From NCBI GenBank assembly GCA_046348685.1, contig JAXMDT010000016.1:1-42178 (forward strand): 42,178 nt of DNA, written 5' to 3'. Source of the DNA: JAXMDT01 sp046348685. Lineage in GTDB: Bacteria; Pseudomonadota; Alphaproteobacteria; Rickettsiales; UBA998. Both the position numbers and the translations under genes were made by a program. Shown one piece after another: positions 1-8,399 of the stretch. A model generated the notes under the pieces. The model ran no database searches and was not told where the DNA came from. It saw only the letters and a program-made list of their open reading frames with translations. How positions within the stretch are numbered: the first letter of the stretch is position 1; each line of letters begins with the position of its first letter.

Positions 1-415
1 CACCTAAGACAGAAGCAATTGCACCCGAAGAGGAGAGTACAATGTCATCAATCATGTCTTCAATAATATCGAGATTCTCATAATCGAAGAGAATATCCTG
101 AATGGCTTGCCGATATAATTTTCGATCCGCCTGAGCCCTTGGCCCATGGACCGCCGGTCCTTTACTACTGTTCAGAACTTTATAATGGATGCCGGCGCGA
201 TCAATGGCGCGACCCATGATCCCGTCCAAAGCGTCCACTTCACGAACCAGTGTTCCTTTGCCAACACCGCCAATGGCGGGATTACAGGACATCTCGCCAA
301 TTTTTGCTTTATCCATTGATATTAAAGCGGTTTTGCGACCCATGCGTGCCGCTGCCGCTGCCGCCTCAGTACCGGCATGCCCTCCGCCAATGACAATAAC
401 GTCATAGATTCTCAT
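1..415 (-). CDS. mnmG: tRNA uridine-5-carboxymethylaminomethyl modification enzyme MnmG (GidA), N-terminal part
   Basis: This is the first 138 codons of MnmG; the gene runs off the left edge of the window. With MnmE it forms the FAD- and GTP-dependent complex that installs the (carboxymethyl)aminomethyl group on U34 of certain tRNAs. The visible part starts with an FAD-binding Rossmann motif GGGHAG (residues 10-15), followed by SCNPAIGG (43-50) and SSKGPAVHGPRAQ (83-95), all typical of GidA. The start is the ATG at 415, which puts the glycine motif at its usual distance from the N-terminus. It lies downstream of mnmE on the same strand, 34 bases away, with a parS palindrome in the gap. In many alphaproteobacteria rsmG, parA and parB follow; that lies outside the window. 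Identity is secure. Confidence 0.96.
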   Translation of the reverse strand, partial: MRIYDVIVIGGGHAGTEAAAAAARMGRKTALISMDKAKIGEMSCNPAIGGVGKGTLVREVDALDGIMGRAIDRAGIHYKVLNSSKGPAVHGPRAQADRKLYRQAIQDILFDYENLDIIEDMIDDIVLSSSGAIASVLG

Positions 416-428
416 AACTTATTAACCC

Positions 429-444
429 TGTTTCACGTGAAACA
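429..444. promoter_or_regulatory. parS centromere-like site (ParB binding site)
   Basis: The 16 bases TGTTTCACGTGAAACA form a perfect palindrome identical to the parS consensus bound by chromosomal ParB. The site sits in the 34-base gap between mnmE and mnmG, the origin-proximal place where parS sites are often found in bacteria. ParB would load here and spread to organise and segregate the origin region. The perfect match makes chance unlikely; ParB binding itself is inferred. Confidence 0.9.
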
Positions 445-449
445 CCACA

Positions 450-1775
450 TTACTTTCCGATACAAAACGTTTGAAAAAGGGAGTCTAATACATCTTCTGT
501 ATGAATAACTCCAATAACTTTTCCAATCTCGTCTGAAGCGCGGCGAAGCTCTTCACCTTTGAGTTCCAGCTGTTCGACAGAAGATGAATTCTGGATATGC
601 TGTAATGCGGCTTCAAAAGAAATACGGTGTCTTTCGCGAGTCAAAGCAACGTCATTTCCAGAAATTTGGAATTTATTTTCTATAAGCGTTTTCAGTCTTT
701 CTATCAATTCTGGAACACCGCTTTGGGTAATGCAGGACAATGAAATGGGATTACTATCGGGAATATGCCCTATATTTTGTGGTAAAATATCCGTTTTATT
801 TAATATTAACACATCATCTGGTGTAAGTTTTTTAGCCACATCCAGCTGATTTTTTAGCGGTTTCGTATTGTCCAGCACCCATATTCTGAAATCCGCCATA
901 TCCCCTCTGGCTCTGGCGCGGCGTATTCCTTCTGCTTCAATAATGTTTTCCGTCTCCCTAATCCCAGCCGTATCAGCGAGTATAACAGGATAACCACCAA
1001 TATTAAGATGGACTTCGATGACATCACGTGTTGTGCCTGGCTGTTCTGATACAATGGCGACATCACGCTTGGCGAGGATGTTGAGAAGGGATGATTTACC
1101 CGCGTTCGGGACGCCGAGAATTGCTCCATAAATACCATCTCGAATTCGCTCGCCACGTTTTCCATCATCCAATAATTTCTGAATCTGATTTTCCAGAGTT
1201 GCTAAATCATCCTCGATTTTCTTTTGGACATCAGGCGGCAAATCTTCATCGGGAAAATCGATATAAGCTTCGATATGGGCGCGCGCTTCGATCAATCTTT
1301 GGCGTAAAGATAAGCAAAGTTTGGAAAAATCGCCGTGCATTTGCTGGAGTGCCTGACGCTTTTGCGCCGAGGTTTCCGCTTCAATCAGGTCGGCAATCGC
1401 TTCAGCCTGAAGCAGATCCATCTTGCCATTGAAAAATGCTTGCTTTGAAAATTCACCCGGTTCCGCCAAGCGAAATTCGGAAATTCCGGAAAGCAGTGAA
1501 AGAATTTCTTCACGAATGGCACGGCCACCATGAAGGTGAAGTTCGATTGTATCTTCACCCGTATAACTACGGGGAGCCGGAAACCAGAAGAGTAGGGCGT
1601 TATCGAGTATTTCTTTTGTTTCAGGATTTCTCAATGTAGCGAGGGTTGCTATTCTGGGAGTCGGAAGAGGAAGACCAAAAAAAGAAAACAGCGATTTGCT
1701 TTCCGGACCTGAAATCCGGATAATGGCAACCGCCGAACGGCCCGGCGGCGTTGCAGGCGCATAAATGGTTGTCAT
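450..1775 (-). CDS. mnmE: tRNA modification GTPase MnmE (TrmE)
   Basis: MnmE is the GTPase partner of MnmG in wobble-uridine modification. The 441-residue protein has the normal family length and layout: an N-terminal tetrahydrofolate-binding domain (about 1-118), a helical domain, an inserted G domain and the C-terminal helical part. G-domain motifs are visible: P-loop GVPNAGKSS (221-229), PGTTRD (246-251), DTAG (268-271) and NKTD (326-329). The protein ends in CIGK, the conserved tail whose cysteine is required for tRNA modification. The ATG start at 1775 gives the standard N-terminus, with a short strand followed by the APATPPG motif. It is the first gene of the mnmE-mnmG pair and is divergent from the quinone reductase gene, with only 57 bases between them to hold both promoters. 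Confidence 0.97.
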   Translation of the reverse strand: MTTIYAPATPPGRSAVAIIRISGPESKSLFSFFGLPLPTPRIATLATLRNPETKEILDNALLFWFPAPRSYTGEDTIELHLHGGRAIREEILSLLSGISEFRLAEPGEFSKQAFFNGKMDLLQAEAIADLIEAETSAQKRQALQQMHGDFSKLCLSLRQRLIEARAHIEAYIDFPDEDLPPDVQKKIEDDLATLENQIQKLLDDGKRGERIRDGIYGAILGVPNAGKSSLLNILAKRDVAIVSEQPGTTRDVIEVHLNIGGYPVILADTAGIRETENIIEAEGIRRARARGDMADFRIWVLDNTKPLKNQLDVAKKLTPDDVLILNKTDILPQNIGHIPDSNPISLSCITQSGVPELIERLKTLIENKFQISGNDVALTRERHRISFEAALQHIQNSSSVEQLELKGEELRRASDEIGKVIGVIHTEDVLDSLFQTFCIGK

Positions 1776-1832
1776 AACTGGAAGAGGCTCTTAAACCGAT
1801 TATGCAAGGAAAGCAAATACAGACGAGATTTT

Positions 1833-2807
1833 ATGCCATTTGCCATTCGTATCCATAAAACCGGCGGCCCTGAGGTAATGCAATGGGAAGAAATCCCGAT
1901 GCCGAAACCAGGTCCGGGCGAAATCCTGCTCCGTCAGGCAGCGGTGGGAGTAAATTACATTGATGTGTACCATCGCACCGGGTTTTATCCTGCAGAACTA
2001 CCATTTACGCCAGGATTGGAAGGAGTGGGCGTTGTTGAAACCGTCGGTGAAGGCGTCATGGCGATAAAGCCGGGTACGCGCGTTGCCTATTGCAAAGGAC
2101 CACTTGGTGCCTACGCGCAATATCGTACGATTACCGAAGACAAGGTTTTGGCGCTACCAGATAATATCGATGATAAAACTGCGGCAGCCATAATGCTAAA
2201 GGGGCTGACGGCGCATTATCTCCTGCGCCGTACCTATCCTGTCGGGAAAGGCACCGTGATCCTGGTTCATGCGGCAGCGGGTGGCGTCGGGCTTTTGCTG
2301 TGCCAGTGGGGAAAAGCGCTTGGCGCGACCGTTTTGGGGACAGTGAGTACTCCTGAAAAAGCCGCTAAAGCCAAGGCAAATGGCTGCGATTATCCGATTC
2401 TCTACACCAAGGAAAATGTCGCTGAAAAAGTCAGCGCCTATACCAAAGGCGAGAAATGCCACGTGGTGTATGACTCGGTAGGCAAAACCACGTTTGAAGC
2501 GTCGCTGGACAGTCTGCGGCCATTAGGGACATTTGTCAGCTATGGACAGTCTTCCGGGGCTCTGGCGCCGGTCGACACCTCAGTATTGGCAAAAAAAGGA
2601 TCACTGTTCATGACGCGGCCAACCCTCTTTGATTATGTAAAACAGCGGGAAGATTACGAAGCGGCGGCTAAAGAGCTTTTTGACCGGGTGCTCGATAAAA
2701 CGCTGGCTATACATATTGGCCAAGAGTTTCCGCTCTCAAAAGCATCTGACGCCCATAAAGCGCTTGAAAGCCGGGTAACTGAAGGTAGCACTGTTTTAGT
2801 AATTTAA
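1833..2807 (+). CDS. NADPH:quinone oxidoreductase, zinc-independent medium-chain reductase family
   Basis: This 324-residue protein belongs to the QOR branch of medium-chain dehydrogenases/reductases, which reduce quinones or enones with NADPH. The N-terminal GroES-like domain carries the family stretch NYIDVYHRTG (41-50) and GLEGVGVVE (61-69). The Rossmann domain has the QOR-type loop AAGGVG (148-153) for NADPH. The cysteine ligands of zinc-dependent alcohol dehydrogenases are not seen, which supports a zinc-free reductase. Length and C-terminus (EGSTVLVI) fit E. coli QorA. The stop codon overlaps that of yejF on the other strand by 4 bases, so the two genes end against each other with no room for a terminator between them. 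The physiological substrate cannot be read from the sequence. Confidence 0.9.
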   Translation: MPFAIRIHKTGGPEVMQWEEIPMPKPGPGEILLRQAAVGVNYIDVYHRTGFYPAELPFTPGLEGVGVVETVGEGVMAIKPGTRVAYCKGPLGAYAQYRTITEDKVLALPDNIDDKTAAAIMLKGLTAHYLLRRTYPVGKGTVILVHAAAGGVGLLLCQWGKALGATVLGTVSTPEKAAKAKANGCDYPILYTKENVAEKVSAYTKGEKCHVVYDSVGKTTFEASLDSLRPLGTFVSYGQSSGALAPVDTSVLAKKGSLFMTRPTLFDYVKQREDYEAAAKELFDRVLDKTLAIHIGQEFPLSKASDAHKALESRVTEGSTVLVI

Positions 2808-4402
2808 GCCGCTTCCGCCCCGAAAGCCGTAGACATCAGCATTCTGGTATAATCCTGCTGAGGATTGGCAATAATGCTTTCCACGGGGCCTTCTTCTATA
2901 ATTTTACCCCGACGCATAACCAGCACGCGGTGGCATAGGCTACGGATAACGCGCAGATCATGACTGATAAACATATATGCGCAATGATGCGATTTCTGAA
3001 GTTTCTTGAGGAGCTCAACAATCTGGGCCTGCAGATGCACATCCAGCGCTGAGGTTGGTTCATCGAGAATAACCAGCTCCGGGTTCAGAACCATTGCGCG
3101 CGCAATGTTGATTCGCTGGCGCTGGCCGCCGGAAAATTCATGCGGGTAGCGGTGACGTGTTTCCGGATCGAGTCCGATTTCATTCAGCATGGCAATGACT
3201 TTTTCTTCGCGGCTGCTTCTGGATAAGGAGGATTCGTGGACTTCCAGGCCTTCCGCAATAATATCGCCAATCGTCATTCTCGGGTTAAGGCTTGAAAAAG
3301 GATCCTGAAAGACAAACTGGATATGTTTGCGGAACAAACGTAATTCCCGCGTTGGCAGTTCAAAGAGCGGTTTGCCAAGAAAGACGGCTTTGCCGCCGGC
3401 GGGTGCCAGACGCGCTACGGCAAGGCCAAGGGATGTTTTACCTGATCCCGATTCACCCACCACGCCGACCGATTCACCTGCCTGGACAGAGAGCGAGACA
3501 TCATCAACGGCTTTGGAGACGACCAGAGGCTTTCCAAAAAAGGACTTTTTTACAGGAAAGTGGACATAGATCGATTCGGCCTCAAGGAGTTTATCCGCAG
3601 ATTTAGGCAATGGCGCCGGTCCTGCGCCCAATTTAGTGGCTAAAAGCTGTTTAGTGTAGGGATGAAAGGGAGAAGAGAATATTTGCTCTACGGGGCCTCC
3701 CTCGACGATCTGACCATGCTGCATGATAAGGACGCGGTCGGCGATTTTTCTGACCATAGGCAAATCGTGCGTGATCAGAAGGACAGCCATGTCCATTTCA
3801 TCGCGAAGCTTTTTAATAAGGTCGATAATTTGCTCCTGCAGATGCACATCCAGCGCCGTTGTGGGCTCATCGGCAATCAGAAGGTCAGGGGTATTCGCAA
3901 TTCCCATTGCGATCATCACGCGCTGGCGCTCACCGCCGGAAAGCTGATGCGGATAGGCTTTAAGACGGCCTTTAAGAGTTGCCGAAAGCCCGACGATGTC
4001 TCGAAGCCGCTGCGTCTCCGTATGAATTTCGGTATTCGATAACGTACGATGCTGGCGGATGATTTCGCCGATCTGCTTGCCGACCGTATGGAGCGGGTTG
4101 AGCGCCGACATCGGTTCCTGAAATACCATGGAAATTTCATTGCCTCGAATTTTGCGTAATGTTTTTGCCGAGGCGCCGAGTAATTCCTTGTCTTTAAACT
4201 GAATTCTGCCGGTAGGATAGGAGACCGCATCGTTTTCCAGGAGCTGCATGATGGACAAGGCAGTTACGGACTTGCCTGAACCTGATTCACCAACAAGAGC
4301 AATAATTTCGCCTTTCTCGATAGAAAAAGAAATATTCTTGACCACTGGCGTCGGTTGGCCGTGGAACTGGACGGAAAGGTTTTCTACGTTCAGCAGGCTC
4401 AT
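2804..4402 (-). CDS. yejF: Oligopeptide/microcin C ABC transporter ATPase YejF, two ATP-binding domains in one chain
   Basis: This is the cytoplasmic ATPase that powers the YejABE importer. Two complete nucleotide-binding domains lie in tandem. The first has Walker A GESGSGKS (38-45), signature LSGGERQR (154-161) and Walker B near DEPT (178-181). The second has Walker A GESGSGKT (316-323), signature FSGGQRQR (423-430) and DEPT (447-450). At 532 residues it matches YejF, which fuses what DppD/DppF or OppD/OppF split between two genes. Each domain carries the short C-terminal stretch usual in oligopeptide ATPases (HPYTKQLL, QQDYTRML). The start overlaps the yejE stop by 4 bases (ATGA), so it is the last cistron of a translationally coupled yejA-B-E-F operon. 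Confidence 0.95.
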   Translation of the reverse strand: MSLLNVENLSVQFHGQPTPVVKNISFSIEKGEIIALVGESGSGKSVTALSIMQLLENDAVSYPTGRIQFKDKELLGASAKTLRKIRGNEISMVFQEPMSALNPLHTVGKQIGEIIRQHRTLSNTEIHTETQRLRDIVGLSATLKGRLKAYPHQLSGGERQRVMIAMGIANTPDLLIADEPTTALDVHLQEQIIDLIKKLRDEMDMAVLLITHDLPMVRKIADRVLIMQHGQIVEGGPVEQIFSSPFHPYTKQLLATKLGAGPAPLPKSADKLLEAESIYVHFPVKKSFFGKPLVVSKAVDDVSLSVQAGESVGVVGESGSGKTSLGLAVARLAPAGGKAVFLGKPLFELPTRELRLFRKHIQFVFQDPFSSLNPRMTIGDIIAEGLEVHESSLSRSSREEKVIAMLNEIGLDPETRHRYPHEFSGGQRQRINIARAMVLNPELVILDEPTSALDVHLQAQIVELLKKLQKSHHCAYMFISHDLRVIRSLCHRVLVMRRGKIIEEGPVESIIANPQQDYTRMLMSTAFGAEAA

Positions 4403-5433
4403 CGTTTCACATCCGAAAAGAGTTTGCGTGGATCAAGCGCGTCGCGCACTGCTTCACCAATAAAAATCAACAGGCTGAGTAGCATGGCCAGGATCATGAA
4501 GCCGCAGATGCCAAGCCAGGGTGCTTTCGGGTTAGCTTTGGCCTGTGCAAGCAATTCACCCAGAGAGGGGGATGGCGGTGGCAGGCCGAAGCCGAGAAAA
4601 TCGAGAGATGTCAATGTGGTGATAGCACTATTCAGGATGAAAGGCAGGAAAGTCAGCGAGGCCACGAAAGCATTGGGCAAAACGTGACGCGTGATAATCT
4701 TGCTTTCCGAAACGCCAAGCGCTTTGGCGGCGCGAACATAATCAAAATTACGGGCGCGGAGAAATTCGGCGCGAACAACCGCGACCAACTCTACCCAGAA
4801 GAAGAGAAGCAGCAATCCCAGCAAAAGCCAGAACGTCGGCTCAACCAGGCTTGAGAGAATAATCAGCAGGAACAGCAAAGGAAGTCCGGACCAGATTTCG
4901 ATGAACCGCTGAAAGAGAAGGTCGATCTTGCCGCCGAAATAGCCTTGGATGGCACCGGCAAAAATGCCGATCACGCTACTGACGATTGTCAGAATCAACG
5001 CGAAAATGACGGACAGGCGAAAGCCATAAATCATCCTTGCCAGAACATCACGCCCTTGGTCATCCACACCGAACCAGTTTTGCGCAGAAGGCGGGGACGG
5101 TGCGCGCGTAATATCAAAATTGATGGATTTAAAGTTATAAGGAATCGGCGGCATGACCATCCAGCCATTGTCATTAATCTGTTTTTTGACAAAAGGATCC
5201 GTATAGTCCGCCTCTGTTTCAAGCTGGCCGCCAAAAGTAATTTCCGGATAGGCGATAAAGCTTGGGAAATAGAGATGGTTTTTATAAGAGACGACAATAG
5301 GCTGTTCATTCGCGAGAAATTCGGCGGGCAGCGTTACCAGAAAAAGAACTGTAAAAATCCAGAAAGACCAGTACCCACGGCGGTTTTTCTTGAAATTGGC
5401 CAGTCGGCGGCGATTGATGGGAGAGAGGTTCAT
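4399..5433 (-). CDS. yejE: Oligopeptide/microcin C ABC transporter permease YejE
   Basis: This is the second inner-membrane permease of the Yej importer, a member of the DppC/OppC class. The 344-residue protein starts with a short basic cytoplasmic tail, a transmembrane helix (about 21-38) and a long periplasmic segment (about 42-125) containing NWFGVDDQGRDVLAR, the family hallmark before the permease core. Several further helices follow, with the EAA loop that contacts the ATPase at about 233-256 (ARAAKALG-like, ending in HVLPNA). The long periplasmic insert distinguishes YejE from ordinary DppC. Overlaps of 4 bases with yejB upstream and yejF downstream indicate translational coupling. Confidence 0.94.
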   Translation of the reverse strand: MNLSPINRRRLANFKKNRRGYWSFWIFTVLFLVTLPAEFLANEQPIVVSYKNHLYFPSFIAYPEITFGGQLETEADYTDPFVKKQINDNGWMVMPPIPYNFKSINFDITRAPSPPSAQNWFGVDDQGRDVLARMIYGFRLSVIFALILTIVSSVIGIFAGAIQGYFGGKIDLLFQRFIEIWSGLPLLFLLIILSSLVEPTFWLLLGLLLLFFWVELVAVVRAEFLRARNFDYVRAAKALGVSESKIITRHVLPNAFVASLTFLPFILNSAITTLTSLDFLGFGLPPPSPSLGELLAQAKANPKAPWLGICGFMILAMLLSLLIFIGEAVRDALDPRKLFSDVKR

Positions 5434-6536
5434 CCGATCCTCCGCTCAAAATCGATACGCGGATCGACCAGCATGTAGGTAATATCCCCGACCAGCGATA
5501 AAACGAGACCCATCAACGTGTAGATGTAGAGCGTCGCAAACATGACCGGATAATCACGCGTGAGGGCGGCCTCGAATCCGAGCAAGCCAAGGCCATCCAG
5601 TGAGAAAATGACTTCAATTAGTAAGGCGCTTGTGAAAAACACTTTAAGCAAAGCGTGCGGCAGCCCGGCAATCACGATCAGCATGGCGTTCCGGAATACA
5701 TGGCGGTAGAGCACCTGGCGCTCGGTCAATCCTTTGGCACGTGCTGTCAGGACATATTGTTTTTTGATTTCATCGAGAAAGGAGTTTTTAGTAAGCATCG
5801 TAAGGCTGGCAAAGCCGCTAAGCACCATCGCGGTGACCGGCAAGCAGAGATGCCAGAAATAGTCAGCGATCTTACCCCAGATGGAATAGTCGTCGAATTC
5901 CTCGGAAACCAGCCCGCGCATGGGAAACCAGTCAAAATAACTACCGCCGGCAAAGAGTATGATAAGCAAAATAGCGAATAAAAAACTCGGGATCGCATAG
6001 CCGATCACGATCACCCAGCTCGTCCAGACGTCAAAATGCGAACCGTCTTTGATGGCTTTACGAATGCCAAGCGGGATCGATATCAAGTAGACCAGCAGCG
6101 TTGTCCATAATCCGAGAGATATAGAGACCGGAAGTTTGCTGATGATGACGTCGATCACCTTGTCATTTCGATAAAAACTTTCGCCGAAATCGAAGTGGAT
6201 ATAATTCTTCAGCATGAGTGTGAAACGCTCGCTGGCAGGTTTGTCAAACCCGTATAATTTTTTGATCTGTTCAATCATTTCAGGGTCAAGGCCGCGTGAT
6301 CCCCGGGAAATATCGGTCTGGGCATAATTCGACTGGCCGTGGCTTCCGACATCCGCGGCGTTTCCGCCGGTAAAGCCCGCTGCGCCTGCCGCAATACCCG
6401 GATGCGAAAGCTTGAAAACCAGTTGCTCTACAGGTCCGCCGGGAGCGGCCTGCACGATCAGAAAGTTGATCAGCAGAATGCCGAAAATCGTCGGAATCAT
6501 CAGAAGGAGACGCTTCAGGATGTAGTTCTGCATCAC
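5430..6536 (-). CDS. yejB: Oligopeptide/microcin C ABC transporter permease YejB
   Basis: This is the DppB/OppB-class permease of the Yej system, 368 residues. It starts directly with the first helix (about 9-30), followed by APGGPVEQ, a feature of this class. A Gly/Ala-rich periplasmic stretch (about 47-82) ends in SRGLDPEMI; the same region is present in E. coli YejB, so it is not an unusual insertion. Further transmembrane helices and an EAA loop TARAKGLTERQVLYRHVFRN (264-283) follow. The gene overlaps yejA and yejE by 4 bases on either side. Together with YejE it forms the channel for peptides delivered by YejA. Confidence 0.94.
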   Translation of the reverse strand: MMQNYILKRLLLMIPTIFGILLINFLIVQAAPGGPVEQLVFKLSHPGIAAGAAGFTGGNAADVGSHGQSNYAQTDISRGSRGLDPEMIEQIKKLYGFDKPASERFTLMLKNYIHFDFGESFYRNDKVIDVIISKLPVSISLGLWTTLLVYLISIPLGIRKAIKDGSHFDVWTSWVIVIGYAIPSFLFAILLIILFAGGSYFDWFPMRGLVSEEFDDYSIWGKIADYFWHLCLPVTAMVLSGFASLTMLTKNSFLDEIKKQYVLTARAKGLTERQVLYRHVFRNAMLIVIAGLPHALLKVFFTSALLIEVIFSLDGLGLLGFEAALTRDYPVMFATLYIYTLMGLVLSLVGDITYMLVDPRIDFERRIG

Positions 6537-8344
6537 TTTGCCTCCTGATTTGCAGGTTTAGGCATAAACTCCGGTTTCATCCACCAGGTTTCAAAACCTA
6601 GGCCATAAGTTGGGCGAACCTTGGGATGTTCAAATTTGTTCCAGTACGCAACACGGAATGTAGTCACATGCCAGTGCGGAATGACAAGATGCATCCAAAG
6701 CAGCGAGCGATCCAGCGCACGCGCCGCGGCGGTCAGGCTGGCAAGGTCCTGTGCATTGGCCAGATCATCGAGCAGCGCGTCAATAGCATCGTTCTTTACG
6801 CCCGCATAATTCATGCCGCCCCGTATATCGGCCTGTGAGGAATGCCAGTATTGTTTCTGCTCATTACCCGGAAACACAAGCCCCATATTCCACCAGATGG
6901 AAATGACATCAAAGTCTTTCTTATCCAGCCGCTTCTGGTACTGCGCATCATCCACCAGCCGGAACGTGCCCTTGATGCCGAGTTTTTTTAGATTACGGAA
7001 AATAGATCCCACCACGCGTTCAAAAGTCTTTTGACGCACCAAGAATTCGATAGTGAGCGGTTGACCCGTCTTGGCGTTGACGCGCACGCCCTCTTTAATA
7101 ACCCACCCTGCCTCATCAAGTAGTTTCTGTGCGTGCAGTAATAGATCGCGCGGATAGCCGGAGGCATCCGTCACTGGCGGATTATAGACTTCCGTAAACA
7201 CCTCGGGTGGGAGGATGGAACGGTAAGGCTCAAGCAGTTTCAGCTCGTCCTTGGAGGGTAATTCGCGCGCCATAAATGGCGTGCTCTGGAAGAAGCTATT
7301 ATTGCGTTTATAGGCGTCATAGAAAATTGTGCGGTTCATCCATTCGAAATCGAGGGTATCGGCAATGGCTTCACGGACGCGGCGGTCGCTGAAACGTGGA
7401 TCACGGGTGTTGAATAGAAACGCCTGCATGCCGCGGGGGATTTTGTTCGGCGCCTGGTATTTGATCAGTTCGCCGCGCTCGACCGCAGGAATATTATAGG
7501 CCGTTGCCCAGTTGCGGGCGATGAATTCTTCATAAAGATCAAATTGTTTTGCCTTCAGCGATTCTAGCGCGATGACATCGTCGCGGTACACATCGAAGCG
7601 GATGTGATCAAAATTGAAATAGCCTTTGCGGGAAGGAAGATCCTTGCCCCAGTAACTCGGATCACGCTCGTAGACAATAGCGCGGCCGGGATCCAGTCTG
7701 GCTATCTTGTAAGGGCCGCTGGTGAGCGGCGGTTTCTGGGTTGTTGCGGCAAAATCATTCTTAGAGAAATAGGCTTTGGAAATCACAGGCATATTCGCAA
7801 GAATCACTGGAAGGTCCCGGTTTTTATCCGTGTCGAAGATAAATTTCACCGCGCCCCTGCCGATCGCTTCGGCCTTTATCACAGACGCATATTGCAGTTT
7901 GTAAAACGGATCGCCTTTTTCCTTCAGCGTATTAAAGCTGAAAATGACATCCTCGGCGGTGATTGGAGATTTGTCCTGCCAGCGCGCTTTAGGATTGAGA
8001 TAAAAAACGATGCTTTTTTTGTCTTTTGCCAGATCAAAGCTTTGCGCGATAAGGCCATACTCGGTCTGCGGCTCGTCAAGCGAACCAACCATCAGCGTTT
8101 CAAAATAAAAATTCAGTCCGGGCGCAGGAAGGCCACGCAGAATGAATGGGTTTAAGCTGTCAAATCCCTGAACGTAGGCAAGCCGTAATGTGCCGCCTTT
8201 CGGCGCATCAGGATTAACGTAATCGAAATGCGTGAAGCCGGGTTTATATTTCGGCTCGCCAAAAAGCACCATGGCTTCCTTGCGCTCTGCCGAAGCAGCG
8301 CTTGCAAACAGAAAGAGGCATAGAAAATAAATCAGCCGCATCAT
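6533..8344 (-). CDS. yejA: Periplasmic oligopeptide-binding protein YejA (extracellular solute-binding family 5)
   Basis: YejA is the periplasmic receptor of the importer and binds peptides and, in some bacteria, microcin C. I set the start at the ATG at 8344, because residues from there give a clean Sec signal peptide (basic MMRLIY, hydrophobic FLCLFLFASA, cleavage near ASA-ER); an in-frame ATG at 8362 and a still longer reading are possible. The mature part begins with KEAMVLFGEPKYKPGFTHFD and has the SBP family 5 stretch APKGGTLRLAYVQGFDSLNP at its N-terminus. Length (603 residues) fits YejA. It is the first gene of the yejABEF operon, and its promoter should lie in or beyond the short gap after the SPFH gene; no strong Shine-Dalgarno sequence is visible. 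Confidence 0.92.
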   Translation of the reverse strand: MMRLIYFLCLFLFASAASAERKEAMVLFGEPKYKPGFTHFDYVNPDAPKGGTLRLAYVQGFDSLNPFILRGLPAPGLNFYFETLMVGSLDEPQTEYGLIAQSFDLAKDKKSIVFYLNPKARWQDKSPITAEDVIFSFNTLKEKGDPFYKLQYASVIKAEAIGRGAVKFIFDTDKNRDLPVILANMPVISKAYFSKNDFAATTQKPPLTSGPYKIARLDPGRAIVYERDPSYWGKDLPSRKGYFNFDHIRFDVYRDDVIALESLKAKQFDLYEEFIARNWATAYNIPAVERGELIKYQAPNKIPRGMQAFLFNTRDPRFSDRRVREAIADTLDFEWMNRTIFYDAYKRNNSFFQSTPFMARELPSKDELKLLEPYRSILPPEVFTEVYNPPVTDASGYPRDLLLHAQKLLDEAGWVIKEGVRVNAKTGQPLTIEFLVRQKTFERVVGSIFRNLKKLGIKGTFRLVDDAQYQKRLDKKDFDVISIWWNMGLVFPGNEQKQYWHSSQADIRGGMNYAGVKNDAIDALLDDLANAQDLASLTAAARALDRSLLWMHLVIPHWHVTTFRVAYWNKFEHPKVRPTYGLGFETWWMKPEFMPKPANQEAK

Positions 8345-8399
8345 GATACTGATAGCGTACATACTTGAAAAGTGGCAGGAACGCGAAGGCAAATCCTAA

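Noticed and set aside
429..444. The palindrome as a transcription factor operator for mnmG
   Set aside because: The 16 bases equal the parS consensus exactly and lie at the expected origin-proximal locus, so ParB binding is the better explanation.
5430..6536. A Gly/Ala-rich stretch in YejB as an unusual insertion
   Set aside because: E. coli YejB has a comparable stretch before GLDPE, so it is a normal feature of the family.
7604..8155. A 183-codon plus-strand open frame
   Set aside because: It lies wholly antisense to yejA, has no family motif, and the yejA reading is unambiguous; it is a frame shadow.
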